A model generated the notes under the pieces. The model was not told the DNA's origin, did no database searches, and was given only the letters and a program-made list of their open reading frames with translations. 64,000 nucleotides of DNA. Origin: Macquaria australasica (taxonomy: Eukaryota > Chordata > Actinopteri > Centrarchiformes > Percichthyidae). Of this stretch, positions 39,038-52,300 are shown piece by piece (positions within the stretch are counted from its first letter, which is position 1; the number at the start of each line of letters is the position of its first letter). The translations under genes and the position numbers were made by a program. The stretch covers positions 2,277,001 through 2,341,000 of the forward strand of contig SEMN01000018.1 of NCBI GenBank assembly GCA_005408345.1, in the 5' to 3' direction.

Positions 39038-39048
39038 CGTGAAGTCAT
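39038..39048 (-). CDS. col15a1: col15a1-like coding exon 1 (start codon, M-T-S-R)
   Basis: Eleven coding bases run from an ATG at 39048-39046 to a GTAAAT donor at 39037-39032. They read M-T-S plus two bases of an Arg codon completed by exon 2. The ATG is preceded by AAG, giving a favourable purine at -3. It is the first in-frame ATG after an in-frame TAA at 39162-39160, which fixes the start if the 5' leader is unspliced. The exon is too short to recognise alone; it is called because it joins exon 2 in frame and supplies a start directly before a signal-peptide hydrophobic core. The transcription start is not visible. Confidence 0.72.
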
Positions 39049-39065
39049 CTTCGGTGATGGTAAGC

Positions 39066-39095
39066 TTAGATCCAAACTAAAGTTGTGCTGTTCAT
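39066..39095 (-). other. Upstream ORF in the putative 5' leader (9 codons)
   Basis: ATG at 39095-39093 opens a frame M-N-S-T-T-L-V-W-I ending in TAA, 17 bases before the main start codon and out of frame with it. If in the mature mRNA, it could dampen translation of the main frame. The ATG has CAC before it, a C at -3, so its context is weaker than that of the main start. Confidence 0.35.
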
Positions 39096-39118
39096 GTGTG
39101 ACAGCCTTGGTAAGAAAG

Positions 39119-39219
39119 AGAGAGAGAGAGATGGAGCCCACTCTGCCTCTCTCTCTCACTTACTCCAAACTAAAAGCCTCACACCCTCCTCCTCCTCCTC
39201 CTCCCTCTCTCTCTCTCTG
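39119..39219. repeat. Purine/pyrimidine-rich simple repeats (AG)n, (CTC)n, (CT)n
   Basis: An AG run near 39119-39131, CT text near 39147-39157, and a CCTCCTCCTCCTCCTCCTCC tract followed by (CT)n at 39183-39219 on the plus strand. The frames across it are compositional artefacts. Confidence 0.85.
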
Positions 39220-39810
39220 GTTCCCAGTCAAACAAAGGCAGCTTCAGTGCATCAGACTGTAGGGGCCCTCGCAAAGCTGAAACCCGACTCCTCGTGTCTC
39301 CCTCTACGGACTACAGCTTTCTAACCCAGCCCTCCCCTCAAGACATCACAACCCCAAATACAAACGAACACACTCCAGTTAAATCCTCCTGCCGCTGCTC
39401 CCCCTGCTCCTCACCGGTGTGGTTTCTCTCACTTTCCCTGTGCTTTAAAGCACTTTTCTTGAGGGACCTTGACCTACAGAAGGAGATGCCTCGGGAGGTG
39501 CAGTATCAAGTCCAAAACTTTCTTTTAAGTATATCTAGACCTAGTAAAGACAAGAAGTTATCACTGGATCAAAGTGAATATTCAAACATCTCAAACAGAA
39601 GCTCAGCTTATCACTGGCATTACAAGAATGCGTTTTCTTTGTGATAACCAAATCCACTACCAGATTGTAGCAACTTCTAACTAAATGCCAATTTCACTTT
39701 AGATTCCAAGAATGCTACAATGTATTTGATGCAAAATCATCATCTGTCAATCATTAAATATTTGTCAAAGAAAACGTGTGTTCGGTCAATAAAAGCATTG
39801 CCATTTTTGC

Positions 39811-40527
39811 AGATGGATAAGCAAGGTAGCCAAGGCTTCCTTCTACCCAAGCATGTGCTCCAGCTCCTGTTGGAGGATCTTGAGGCATTCCAGGCCAAAT
39901 TGGAAATTTTATCCTAGACTGCTGTAGGTCTTTCCCGGGGGGTCTCCCAGTTGGACATGTCCTGAATTCCTCCACAGGGAGGCATCCTGATCAGAAACAT
40001 TCAAGACTAGTTCCTAACTGTCCCTAAAGATGACCCCTTGCACCCTTTGAAGTAAACTCATTTTGGCTTGCGTAGTGACAGTCATTCTTTTGGTCACTAC
40101 TCAGATTCATGCCCATAAGTGAGGGTTGGACCATGGAAAATGGTAAGCTTTGCCTTCAGGCTCACTTCCCTCTTCAACGGGACAGTCCAGTAATAATGCT
40201 CACATCACTTTCAGTACCACTCCAATCCACCTGTTGATCTCAAACTCCATTTTTCCTGTCCTTGTATGGGTTGCTCACAACCCATACAAAGGCCTCAGAT
40301 TTGGAGCTGCTGAATTTCATCCAAACTTCTTCACCCTCAAACTGCCCCCAGTGTGTGGTGGTTCTGGTGGTGGTCAAAGTCTGATGCAACAAACAGAACA
40401 ACATCATCAGCAAAGAGATGTAATCCTGAGACTACCAAAATCTACACTTTACAGCTGCTGCAAGACATTCAGTCCTTGAAAATTACAAACAGAATTGATG
40501 GCAACGGACAACTTTGGCACACACCAC
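39811..40527 (-). mobile_element. LINE (L2/CR1-like) fragment, minus strand, upstream of col15a1
   Basis: The plus strand shows the reverse complement of a fish LINE ORF2 3' half: GTCTTTCCCGGGGGGTCTCC, AGTTGGACATGTCC, GGGAGGCATCCTGATCAGAA, later ATGCCCATAAGTGAGGGTTG, TTTGCCTTCAGGCTCACTTC, GTTGATCTCAAACTCCATTT and ATCATCAGCAAAGAGATGTA, ATCCTGAG. The order matches the reverse transcriptase region and C-terminal tail seen in plus orientation at 17.06-18.16 kb. Reading frames are broken by indels, and a block between the two halves is deleted. It starts about 0.76 kb upstream of exon 1. Confidence 0.88.
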
Positions 40528-43500
40528 AAATGCATTTACTCAATTAGAAACTCAACACAACAACGCTAATAAATTAACGCACTTTCAGAGAACTAAGAGA
40601 ATAGGTTGAACTGTGGGTTGACATACCTGGACATTTTCTGTCCGGCAAAATACATTCAAAGTCAAAATATGTGACACACAGTCATGATCAAGCTACTGTT
40701 AAGTTACACATCTCTGCTGGTGATGATGCCATCAGTGATTCATCTGCCACGTCTGGACTCAAGAGCATTGTGCAGTGGTGCCAAATAAAATCTGCCAACA
40801 ACACACACACACACAAACATCCACCAGTCTAGCTGCAGGAGCCAGTGTGGTAGTGTGAAGGACTGATAAAGATGTGTTCAGACCTTGTCTCTGACAGCTC
40901 AGACAGATTAGAGCCATCATGGCCTGTGAGTGATGCTGTTAGAGAGGCGGCATCAGTGATAAGCTGTCCTCACTTTGCTGACCTCACGGAAACTGACCAG
41001 TGCTGTTTGGCGATTTTCCTCCTAAAATTGTTGGAGGTCTGTCAAACGCTGTCTTTAACTAATGAGCCTTCTTCATATTCAAAGTCATCTTAGGTCAGAC
41101 CTTTGTGTTACACCGCCTCATTTTCTCAAGTCTAAATTATGGGGATATAAAAAGGAAAAAAAGTTTCCCCATCCACCTTGGCAGTCATGGGGGATGGGAC
41201 AGTTTGTTTGTAGCCATTTATAGGAATTCTAGGTATTGAAATAGTTGACCTTCACTACCAAAGGGGTGCCAAAGTTGTAAAATTCATTCTGATCTCTCAG
41301 GAACCATGAAGTTTTTTGGGGCTGTTTCTAAGATCCAACCAGCTATACAAAAACTCAGGTCTTGGTGACTGGTGCAGAGACATACTGTATCCCTATTTAC
41401 AGCATATAGAGATTTACAGTAGGTTACATACTGGCATGCTGTATGTAGCCTCTCTCTTTTTGCAAATGTCTTGTCTGCTGTATATCAGGTTTCACGGTAG
41501 GCACTCATTTTCAGGGGCTCCTCTTCTGAAATGAAGGCCTGGAGTGTTGGAAGTGGAGTTTATTTGTCAAGGTTTATTTATTTGTCACTTTACAACACAG
41601 GGGTGCACAATGAAATGAAAGTTGCATATATTAATTTTTACCTTTGGCCTTATTAGGAACTGTATTACCAGCATTAAATACTTCTTGCAATAATCTGTTT
41701 AGTTTAGTTGGAATAACCCGACATGGAAGAAGATGCATGCAGGTGTTCACTTTGCCTCACAGTTGTCCAGTTAAGTCACCATTTCTGAGTCAGGGCAGAT
41801 GATGGAGTTCTGTTTTGATAAAAACAAGCTGTCAACTAAGGAATTCTCACATTAGAAGAGTCAGTGTTTGTGTTTCTGTCCACATTCATACTTTAAAACA
41901 CAGCTGGTTGGTGGAGGAAGATTTGGTTTGAAGTAAAAACTAGCACTTATTTGTCCTGTGTTTGTCTTATGTCGTGTTTTTGCTCTGTACTGCCCAGAAA
42001 TCACATGCTACTGACATCATGCTCTAGCCTTCAATATTTCCCTAAGCTAACCTTAAAGTGTCTCTGATGCCACAGTCCAGTGCTGTGAATGCTCAATCAC
42101 CTCTCTCGTACAAAGACTTTGCTGCAGTATAATATTGTCACACTTCCTGCATTGGAACAAAAAGTTGCTGTAAAACATAATACAGGCAGTAATTACATTT
42201 CCTCCAAAGTATATTTGCCAGTGCAAATTAGTTGTCCATAAACTGGACATTTTCACATGACAACTGAAAGAAGAAGTGATGAATCATCAATTTATAAATA
42301 TGTGGGGAAAGCTCACATTTCTTTAATGGATGTTTGTTTTTGGCAAAATCTCAAGTGAAAAAAACACATTTTGTAGGTTTCCAAGATTAGTCTATGCCAA
42401 CTCCACACCCACACTCAGACTTTCTGAGATCTCCATAGTAGTCTGTGTATTTGGAGGTAAACAAAGTGGAGGGGGGGGGGCAAGGGATTTCAGTCTGTGG
42501 GTGGCTGCAGATTAAAAGGGGTCCAGTCATGCTGGTATGAGTCAGTAAGATACCAGATTGTCATTGCTCTTTAGCTGGCGGTTGTGAGAAACCAGGCTGA
42601 GCTGCCCCAGCTGACATCAAAACGCACCAACGAACAAAAAGAAAACACATCTGCTAGCAGTCCCCGACTTTGAGTCTGAAAGGGGGCTTGTTTTTTTTAG
42701 GGAATTTCCACATTGTGAACCTAAGCAGTCTGTGGTTGTAATAGACTGCAGTGCTGCCGAAAGACATTCAGAGATGAAGTGGGAGACTAACCCACCAAGA
42801 GTTGTATCCAATAAAATTAAATGGGAAAATAATAGATTGTGATATGAAACTTTTTGGACCAAAATCCTACTTTGATGATATTGGATATCTCAATCCTGGA
42901 TTTGGAACTTAAATTGATGTAGAGAGGAGATTTGAATTCAGGACATAAAAGCCAAGTGTTGTAGGATAAAGCAGTAGGAGCCTGGAAGAGCTGATAAATG
43001 TAAAAGAGAGTGAGAGGAAGCTGGAATGGTGCCCAAAAAAGGCGTTTTCTGCTGCTCATATTTTAAATATTATCATGGAGGCCAGGATTCCTTGCAGCAC
43101 CTCTGACCCACTGGTGTCTATTAATCTACAGACAGTGAGAGGAACAGTGATAAATGCTGTGTGAGGAGAATGAACACAGGGAGGGCGAGCAGACTGAGTT
43201 TCAATGAAATGGGTTTATATGTACAGCAATTCACAGCTAGTCTTTGGATCATTCGAAACATGTGCTGGTCACCACCACACCAACTTTTCTGACCAGCCTC
43301 AAAGTGAAGGTGGCTTACAACTCAAGTAGTTAGGTGCCTACGCATGCAGTGTATACTTCTGTTGTACAGAATCAATTTCAAGAGCAAAAAAAAAGTGTCT
43401 CAGCTTTAATTCTTGCCCAGAAGGATCACATGGTTCCTAAATAATTCTTATTTCACCCATTCATCTGTTTTCTGTGAGAGACAGATGACAGTTTAAAGAG

Positions 43501-46500
43501 TTTTCCTTTATATCTCAATGTCTCATGTTTCCTAACAGGTCAGATTATGCAGGTTTGATGGTTTGGTTCTGCAAGCCAAATAACCAGACAAAGACAGAAG
43601 AGTTATGATGTTTCAGGGCAAACTATGATATATTTAATTATATTTATATTTGTACAATAACAGCTGGATAACGAGAACTCTGTAGAAATGTGACTGAAAC
43701 ATCTATAGCATGGTCAGTTTTCTGTAATGCAGTATTGACATAGTTAAAGAATGATGCGTAATTATGCTGGCTTGTACAAACACAATAATTGTACATCTTG
43801 CATTGCTGTTTAATGCCATATGTTTTATAACAAAAGAAGTAATGAGATGCCTTGGCCTTTTTTATTTTTACCTTTGCATCCAAGTGTGTAGGAGTTTTTT
43901 GAATCTTGAAGCCAACACATATTCTAACTTTTTGAGAAATAACATGGCTTCTTTGTGTTTTTAGCCACTCATCCTCTGCTCTTTTCTTTGCTTTTCACTT
44001 TCGCTCCCTTCACACGCTCCCTGTGATTGACACGGACTCCCCAGCCCTCAGGTTTAGGAGCAGGGGTCTGCAGGGTAATGAAGCTTCTTCACAAAGCCGG
44101 GGGCGTGCTGTGGGTTCAAAGGTCACACTTAATCTATGAGGGTGGGATGATGGTAGAGCTGCAGTATGTGCTTGTGTGTGTCCCAGGTCACACAGAAAAT
44201 AACAAGTGCTTCTGGTGTTTTTTTAAGCTGAAATTCAAACGCCATGTTAACAAAAGGGGGTAGGCCCTGCTACTGAAAACCAGCAAGGAGTCCACTATTC
44301 AGTCTCAGAGTGATTGGCAGGGACATGAGCTACAAGGTCATGCTGCTTTTTTAAAGTGAAAGATGAGCTTTAAATAAATGGGTTTAGACCCTGAATAGCC
44401 TATAGAGACAAAACAGACCTATATATTAATTTACGATGGGTTAAGAAAGAAAAAATTTGATCCAGACCACAAAATGCACAGAAATAAATTAAAATGTGCT
44501 GCACATTTTTTTTGGCATGGAGTGTGCCAGTCCAGCTCAAATGAACAGACAGCTTGTTTACATCGCTATTAAACAACTCCGATTAGGCTTCACATGTGTA
44601 GCTCAAGTTCTTCACAGCAGGTCACTCGAAAAGATGATACCCTCGTGGGATTATGGAAGTTTGTTACGTTATGAAATTCTGTAAGCATTTGCTGTCTTAT
44701 TCAGATTATGGCCAAGTTCCTCTGGTCTGCAATTTGCAAGTAAAAATACAGCCAAAATTCAAGGGGAAAAAAACATTCTGGCTTTAAATGATGTATTAGC
44801 TCCACTTTAATGTTTCCATCCGCTCTTGTTACGTTATAGGAACATGGCTGTGCTTACAGGTGTTTAAGCTGCCGGATCTGAGCGTGCCAAGGAGTGAGAC
44901 ATGCCAGTGTTGTCAAGTTGCATTCTAAATCCCATTTTTCTTTAGATTTACTGCTCCAGTATGGACGCTATTAAGGTCTCCAGGTGTAATCATCCTTACA
45001 GGTGTTCCTGGCTCCAACTGTAAACTGGAACTGTAAAATACCAAAAGTTCGACCTCTGAACTGGCTGTCCTTGACTCTGCGACAATACACAAGGCTTAAT
45101 CTCTGTGTGTAGCTTAACCCTGGGTGTTGACAGGATCGATTGCGTGTTTGAGAGAGACTGGGCTGCAGTCTGCAAAGTAATTATGATGTTAAATTGTCAT
45201 ACTGCGTTAGGGCTTTGCTTGGAATTTAAAGAGTAAATGTAAGCAGCCTGAATGTAATGGAACCGTCAGTCAGGGGAGGATTCAGTAGCAGCAGCAGCCA
45301 GATATTGTTCATTCATCCAGCGCTTGGCTGTGCAGCTGCAGCTGGGAGGGGAAAATAAGGTGGAAAAACAAGACATCCTAAACATGATGGGTGTTTCATT
45401 TTGAAGAGGAAGATTGTAACATCTATACTGTATGCTGCAGTCTCAGTCGTCTAAAAAACAAGCAATATTAGATTGTGAACGAAAAAGTGATTTAAAAAAT
45501 CCTCAAATGTAGTTTGCATTACCTCTATGACTCATTTGTGTACTTTTTAGAGATGCTGCCTGGCATTAAAGGCTAGTTTTAGTTCCCAGTTTCTTTCCCC
45601 AGACTTCATACTGGAGAATTCGATGCCTGGTTCATCCAGAAAACATCCACATCATTGATGAAAATGTAATTTTCTGTGCACACAGATAAAACTGAAGTGG
45701 TACACACTGTCCTTTTCTTTACCTCCTCCACCTCTATTTGTGTGGTAAGTTAGGTAACAGGGATAGTATAGTGTTTGAGGACGTGGGCTACATCACTAGG
45801 CTGCTCACGGCTAAACGGGGGATGGCTTTTTTATTTTGCGTGAGTGTTTTTTCAGTGGATTTATCCCTAGTGGTCTCCAGTGCACATGAGACTAGAATAA
45901 GAGTTAAATAACATCTGAATGTAATCTAATATACGAGGGAAACATGTCTGATAAAGTTCAAGAAGAAATTTAGGGAGGGTTTTGCCTTAAGCGTGGGATA
46001 CACATTGTGCTATACGGAGGTCTCGAGTGACCGGGGGAGATATACCTTTTGTTTGTTGGTGATCTGCGAGATCAAACTCAGATGCAGGTGATTAACGTGG
46101 GTGAGCAGCAGCTGGTTTCAATGAACAGCAAAGGATTAGGTGCATTCCAGCTCTGCCTGCCCCCCTGATCCTCACCGATCACAGTAAAAATGCTATATTT
46201 TTATCATCATTAGTAAGTGTGTAAAATGAAATATGTCACAGGAGAGATTTCTGGCATCTTCTAAGTCTTGGAGGTCACTCCTACAGGCATGGACCCAAGT
46301 TTTTTGTGAGACTGGCTTATAGATCGTCTGTTGTTGGTTAAATCAGAGTACCGACTCGATGCTCGAGTTCCTTGTCATCAGTACTTGAAGCTCCCACCTT
46401 GAATGATGTGTGGCATCTATAGAGGCTTTGGACAAGCTTAAGTTATTGTGTACAAATAATATGTCCGACGCTACAAATGGAAAATGGTCTTGTGCAAGTC

Positions 46501-49189
46501 AGTTCAGTAATGTTATAAGTAAAAATGTCAAAGTCAAATTTTAGGTGTTTAGTCTTTATTCCATAATAATAATAACCAGTTTGTTCAGGTTATCTGATCA
46601 AGGTGGATGTTAACTGTGTGTTTTGGCTAACTAGCTAGCCAGCCAGGAAGCTAATTTGTCAAAGCAACAGATGTGAATCCTACTACTTACCACTAATGCT
46701 CGCTCTGCTATATAAATGCTATCCAAACACAAAACCTGATCCTATGTAAAATAATCAGTTCCCGTTCAAACAGCTACAGCATAAACTCATCAAGTGCATC
46801 GCATGAAAATTCAGAATTGACCTCTAATATGGCCGCCAGATGGTAGCCTACTTACACACAGAGGGATACTGATAGAAAAATAAAAGTATTAACACCTTAA
46901 TAGAACAGCAGTTTGTGTGTCATGTAAATGCATGAGTGCATGCATGCGCATACATATTCATGAGTGTGTATGTACAGGTGCCGACACCTACACCCCCCGC
47001 CCCCCTCCAGCGTCCGTTCATTCCACTGATGTTAAAGAAAACACGGCTGGTAAACACAGAGACGTGGTCAGGCCTTAAGCCACGAGTCCGCCTCTGCTAT
47101 ATTTCACTCTGTGGACAGAAAATATTCACTGGGTTTTCTCACAAACTGTCATCTGTCTGCCAAGAAGTTCAACATATCCCCCATTTTCTTTTCTCATAAA
47201 GCAAAGCCTGTTCAAACATTTTTGTACATCATCACCTTCCTGGGTCTAGTAGTGTGAGAAAAGGGGTCAAGAAGTTTGTTGAAAACCAAATGTCTTTGAA
47301 TGAAACTGTATATTTATAATCAGCATTTCTCTCCTAGTTTCAATGTTCATGTTACTTTCTATACAAGGTCATTTACAAGACATAACATGTCTTGCGTTGA
47401 TCTACCTCACCCTTTGCTTTGAGTTTATTTCTACATCAGCACATGTAAACATGCTCATTAACAAGTTTGGGCTGTTGGGATTTGTGTGATTTATGAACAT
47501 ATACACACTGCAATCAAAGAGTTTATTCAAAATTACAGTGCATGGTCTCACGCCCCCAAAAATCCCCATTTTCATACTGTAAAGAGTCAAAAGTCCATAA
47601 CAATAATTTCAACTGATGCATCAAGGGAAATGAGCTATAAAAGTTTATAAGAATTTTTCTGAGGAAAATCCCTCCCTATTCAAGTTAATTTCTCTTCTGC
47701 TTAGCATCAAAATGCTTAGTGACATACATACATGTATCTGAAAAGGAGACAGGATGAATCAATTACCTACAGTGTTGAGATTACAACAACAATGAGTTAT
47801 CTTGGGAGAAAAGTTGTCCTTGTACACACAATTTGGAGAATGTTCAGGAAAAGAGACAGTTGGAGCCAATTGGTCAATGCTTGTTGCTCCAGGTTGGCAA
47901 ACGTCTCATGCATACCACACAGATTTCAAGGCAAATTGTTGTCAAGGTGAGGAATTGTCTTCAGGAAACTTTTTCTCCTTGTAAGCATGCAAGTGTGAGT
48001 GCTGGGTGGCGTCTCATCCAAATGTCTGGTATTAACATCTGACACGGGACAGCCTCTTCCCCTCATGTTTGCTGCCCTGACAAAAGCCCCTTCGGACCAT
48101 AAATAATCTCCATCGCTCCATCCAGTGTTTCCATTCAGAACTCGGACAACAGACGTCTCAGCTGTGGGTGGATCACATTTTTGAGCATCGATCAAAAGTC
48201 ACTTTTCCAGATGGGAAGCCAGAATTGCAACAAAAAATTCCAACCCTCCACTTTTTCATTGAAACTTATATGTTCTTTTCTCTCACTTTGCGGAAAACCT
48301 GCATGGAGCAGAGCTTTGTTTGGGCCAAATACAGAGCTTGACTTCAACACCACGCAGTGATGTGTGAAATTAAGCTGGGTGTAAGTGTGGGTTGTTGAAT
48401 GAGCAGGAAAGGGGCAGACTACGGATAAAAGCCTATTCGAAGCTTTCATGAAGGTTTTAGTGTACTGTGTTCATTGTAATTGTTATCTTTTAGATTAGAT
48501 TTAGACCTTAATGTTCATTACCCTCCAAATCAGGGCCTTTCAGTTCAATTGAAAAGCTGAAAACATTTCCCTCAACAAAGTTTCTTAGGATGGGGTTTAT
48601 TGTTCTTGCCTTCTGCAACATTACTTGGTGACATTAAGATAACATTGCTAAGCTGGCAAGTATGACATAGCATCAACTGAAAATAAACGTAAAAATCTCA
48701 ATAAAAGGACTTCCGACCATTGACTCCATGGACTGCAACTAACCTTCATGCTTCGCTTCAGAAACTTCTATCACATTAGTCTTTCAAATTAAAGTTCTAG
48801 AGAATGTTTAAATCACTATAATCAGTTTGTCCATTTACACAACTGCCATGTAGAGCAATTGTCTATAAAAACAACAGTACATCAGTAGAAAGCAAGCACA
48901 TCAAATTGGCTGCTTCTCTTGTTCCTGTAGACATGGCATCTGAGTATCATTGAGAATACCAGGTCTTTCAGCGTTAGTTCAATGTTGGAAGAGGCTGAAA
49001 GTCATCTAACTTTACTGCCAATGTACTTCTGATGTTCACAATGGCCTCCTGTATTTGTGCAGATAATAACTGTTCTTTCTCAGTAGCAAAGGTGTAGTGT
49101 GACATTAAAACCTCTAAAGGAGGACGTTGGGTAGGATGGTTGGGGGCACAAAAGCACAAAGTGTCAGACATCAGAGACCACGGTTTGCA

Positions 49190-49330
49190 TCTCGTCTCTC
49201 ATCAACATTTAGTGTTTGTTTTAACCTTGACAACAATTTTTCCCCCAACCTTAACCAAGTAGTTCCTTAAACTTAGCCAAACCTTATCCACACCGGGCAG
49301 CGGATCAAAAAACACTAAACAACCTCGCCT
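49190..49330 (+). repeat. Possible dispersed fish repeat, copy 1
   Basis: GGTTTGCATCTCGTCTCTCA, then CCTTAACCAAGTAGTTCCTT, AAACTTAGCCAAACCTTATC. This resembles a frequent fish motif of the form 'cctaacc-aagtagtttt-gcctaaac-taaccaaac'. Class unknown. Confidence 0.45.
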
Positions 49331-52300
49331 GTTGTCCTGCAAATAGGTTGCCAGATAAGAAAAAGTTCATATGGGTTGTTTTGGAGAAGGCACAAAAGCA
49401 AAGACAGGAAAGCTAAGCTAGGAAATGGACTGAAACAGGGTTTGGATTAAGAAATGGTCAAGCATCTGCATCAACTAACTACTTCATTCCTGGGCACCTA
49501 TCGGTGCACTGGCATAATTCCGGGATCTTTCCGAAGTGACGTAGGGGACTGTTTTAGTTCACAGCAGTACCAACGAATCAACACCCTTTACCTCATGGAA
49601 CACAAATGATGTTGACACTGGCATTTTCTTATGCAATTGTACAGGTTTTGCCAGTTTTGTTACTGATTTTACACTGACGACTTAGAAAGAGGTCAGTTTC
49701 CTTCCTGCCAAGCAGCAAGGCCCTTGTGAATGCATAGAGGACTGATGATCAACAGCAACGCCAGCTGAGGTCATCCACAATCTCTGTCCCAGATATCATC
49801 ATTGGATCTACGTCTGGTTGGTTTTCATAGCTGCAAAGGCGTTTTGCAGTGGTACTTGTGGCTTGGCAAGAAAGCAACTGCTTGTCCAAGTAGAAAGGCA
49901 TGATGTTAAACAAGGGTGGATGCAAATTTCTTTATTGGTCAAATTCTTTGACTAATCAATGCCAGAGTTGCCATCCGTGACAAATTTTCTAAATGGCTGC
50001 GTGAGAAAGCATTTGCAAGTCAGATGGGACTTCCCCGACAATTTCCAAATTTATGTGGAATGTCTTAATTGAGGTTAAATCGTTTTACAATGTGGAAGTG
50101 TGTGTGATCACCCAAATGTGATTAAGATGCTGGATTATTCTACTCAAAGAAACCACAATAATTACTTTAGCAGGATGCACTGCAAATAAATGCGTACATC
50201 AGAGAAAATATCAAATTGTCAAGGAAGACCAGTTCAAGCCTATGGTTTGATAGTGGTGGTCACACATGAAGGATTAGCCCTACAAAATCTTGCCTAAGCA
50301 CACACACACACACCCAATGATGACACTGGAAATAATGAAAAACAAAGAGGCCTCTTCTCTTTACTGCCCTGACTGATGGCTTCTTTGTTCTTTGTGTCTA
50401 GAGTAAGTCCAGAATCCTTAACCACCATTCAGCTTACTGTCACCACTATATTATACCCTATTATCTCCACATCCCTCTTCAAGGATATGCCTGAGTACAT
50501 ATGGTGGTGTGTTATTGTAAAGGCTATGAGGTAAGAGCATGATGAAACTCACTCTGAACCCACCAAACACACTCAAATTTCAGCAAGGATCTCCACCCTG
50601 ATGGAGTCTGCAGACCAACCATCTTCTCTGTCCTAAAAGCCAGCAGGTGAAGGAGTTTCCAGTTTTCAACTTTGGCAGCCAGTACAAGTGGATGTCTGAT
50701 TGCAGGAAGATTAGACAAAGGTTTCTTTTTAAACAGAGGTCACTACTGGGTCAGGGTTTTCATCAGTGCAGCTGACTGTTCATCAGCATAGAAAGACTAA
50801 CTCACTTCCATTAGGGCTGGGATTCACAGTGATAACTTACAATTTAGCAACAGGAGATTCTGTAACACAATATAATGCAAGGAAACCATCTTCAATACAT
50901 TCCAATATATGTACACAAAGAGCAAAACGCAGCACTATAAAGTCAAAATTAGTTTTTCCAAAACAAACGTCTACTGGATTTATTCATCGCATTATAAAAA
51001 GATTTGTTTCACAGCTGGGCTGAAACGGCATGTACCAAAGTGCAGAGAGTCTGAGCCTTTTCAGCACGCACAGCAACATGAACATGCGCCATCGCTTCAG
51101 TGTCAAACAGCCACAAACTGGCAAAAGGCTCAACAGTCAAAAAACAGAACAGTTAAGAGTCCAGTGGTCTGCAGGGAAAGAAGCATGAAGCATGTCCCAC
51201 AAGCATTACATTAGCAATCAAAAACTATTTTAATACACAACTCTGCGCTGCAACATATCCCTGTAAAGACTTCCCCAATTTTCTACAAACAAATGTATGC
51301 CATCAGACTAATTTGAAACATGCTACATAAAAATCTATACATGGTGGCTTTAAGTTACAGTAGCCAAAAATATCCATATTAATTCATATAACAGAGTCAG
51401 AGGGACCCACAGGGCAGCTGGAGTGTAAATATTCAATACATGGCAAATCATTTGCATGAATTTCAATTTTAAATCCATTTCACATATCCATCCAATAAAT
51501 AAACCTTCTTATCCCCTGCAGAGTTGTGCTATTCCAGCTAACATTGGGCGACAGGCAGGGTGACCAGTCTTAGGATAACGCATACAGATTATTTACATAG
51601 TGTATATTTACATTGTAAATCTATGTTTCCTTGTTTGAGTGCTAAACGTTCTCTAAAGAATGTCTTGAGCACATATTATCTGCATTAATCATGGATCAAG
51701 TTGCCAGTGCTGACGGTTGACCATTCATGGCCTCATGAGTAAGACATGGCGGTTAAAAATGAAATCAATCTACCACAGAGAAATGTTGCTCTCAGTCCCG
51801 CCAACCTCAGCTTTTTAGGGAGGTCAGATAAGTTGGAATGGATGAACAAAGTGTGTCTGAATCCACCAACAACTGAAAAAGCCAGACATCATCAAAGCTT
51901 TTATTGCAGGAAGGTAGATCTCAGAATGTGTCTACGGTCAAAATCATAGTTTCACAGCGTGCCTCTTGGATTGTTGGGTTTTTAGTAGCCATTCCTATAC
52001 GTGCAACAGGATTATGACCCTGACGTAACCCAGACCTTTCAGATGTACTAATATAAACACACACACACACACACAAACCTGTCTCTTTTCACAGACAACA
52101 CACACATGCTTGTTTTCATGGTGTCCTCTCCTCCTCTCGCTGTGCTTTCACTGCGGCTGAGTGACCTCTTCTTTCCCTCATGAACACATCGCTGTTGAAT
52201 TTCCGTGACACACACACACACACAAACACGCAAAAGGCATACAGAGCATACATGAAGAGAGAGGCAGGACATGGAAATAATTAGCGCTTCAGTGGACGTC

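Larger units (their letters stand above)
1..39048 (-). other. col15a1: col15a1-like gene, 5' part (collagen type XV alpha-1 chain), cut by the left edge
   Basis: Six minus-strand coding exons join in frame into a 240-residue N-terminus made of a signal peptide and a TSPN/LamG domain. Collagen XV is a secreted basement-membrane-zone multiplexin, usually bearing chondroitin sulfate; its C-terminal fragment is endostatin-like. I favour XV over its paralogue XVIII because segments such as GVPLPPSVSFVTG, AYSFGPDANVGRLTK and FEASSGIFVGNAG fit my memory of vertebrate COL15A1 better. I cannot tell whether it is an a or b teleost copy. Introns 1 to 5 measure 92, 31,496, 136, 1,055 and 4,832 bases. All use GT-AG. 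The remaining NC1 region, the Gly-X-Y repeats and the endostatin-like domain must lie left of position 1. Confidence 0.88.
39049..39480 (-). promoter_or_regulatory. Putative 5' leader and promoter of the col15a1-like gene
   Basis: Upstream of the start codon lie a short upstream ORF (39095-39066), an in-frame TAA (39162-39160), CT/GA tracts (39118-39130 and 39181-39219, including CTCCTC repeats) and a perfect 14-base palindrome GTGCTTTAAAGCAC (39440-39453). There is no convincing TATA box at a defined distance and no clear CpG island. The extent is inferred from position only; the transcription start cannot be fixed from sequence. Confidence 0.4.

Noticed and set aside
39440..39453. Perfect palindrome GTGCTTTAAAGCAC as a TATA-like promoter element
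   Set aside because: It is nearly 400 bases upstream of the start codon with no transcription-start evidence, so I do not call it as a TATA box.
43000..47000. Search for an upstream neighbour such as GALNT12 exons
   Set aside because: No glycosyltransferase or lectin-domain blocks seen on either strand; mammalian gene order need not hold in fish.
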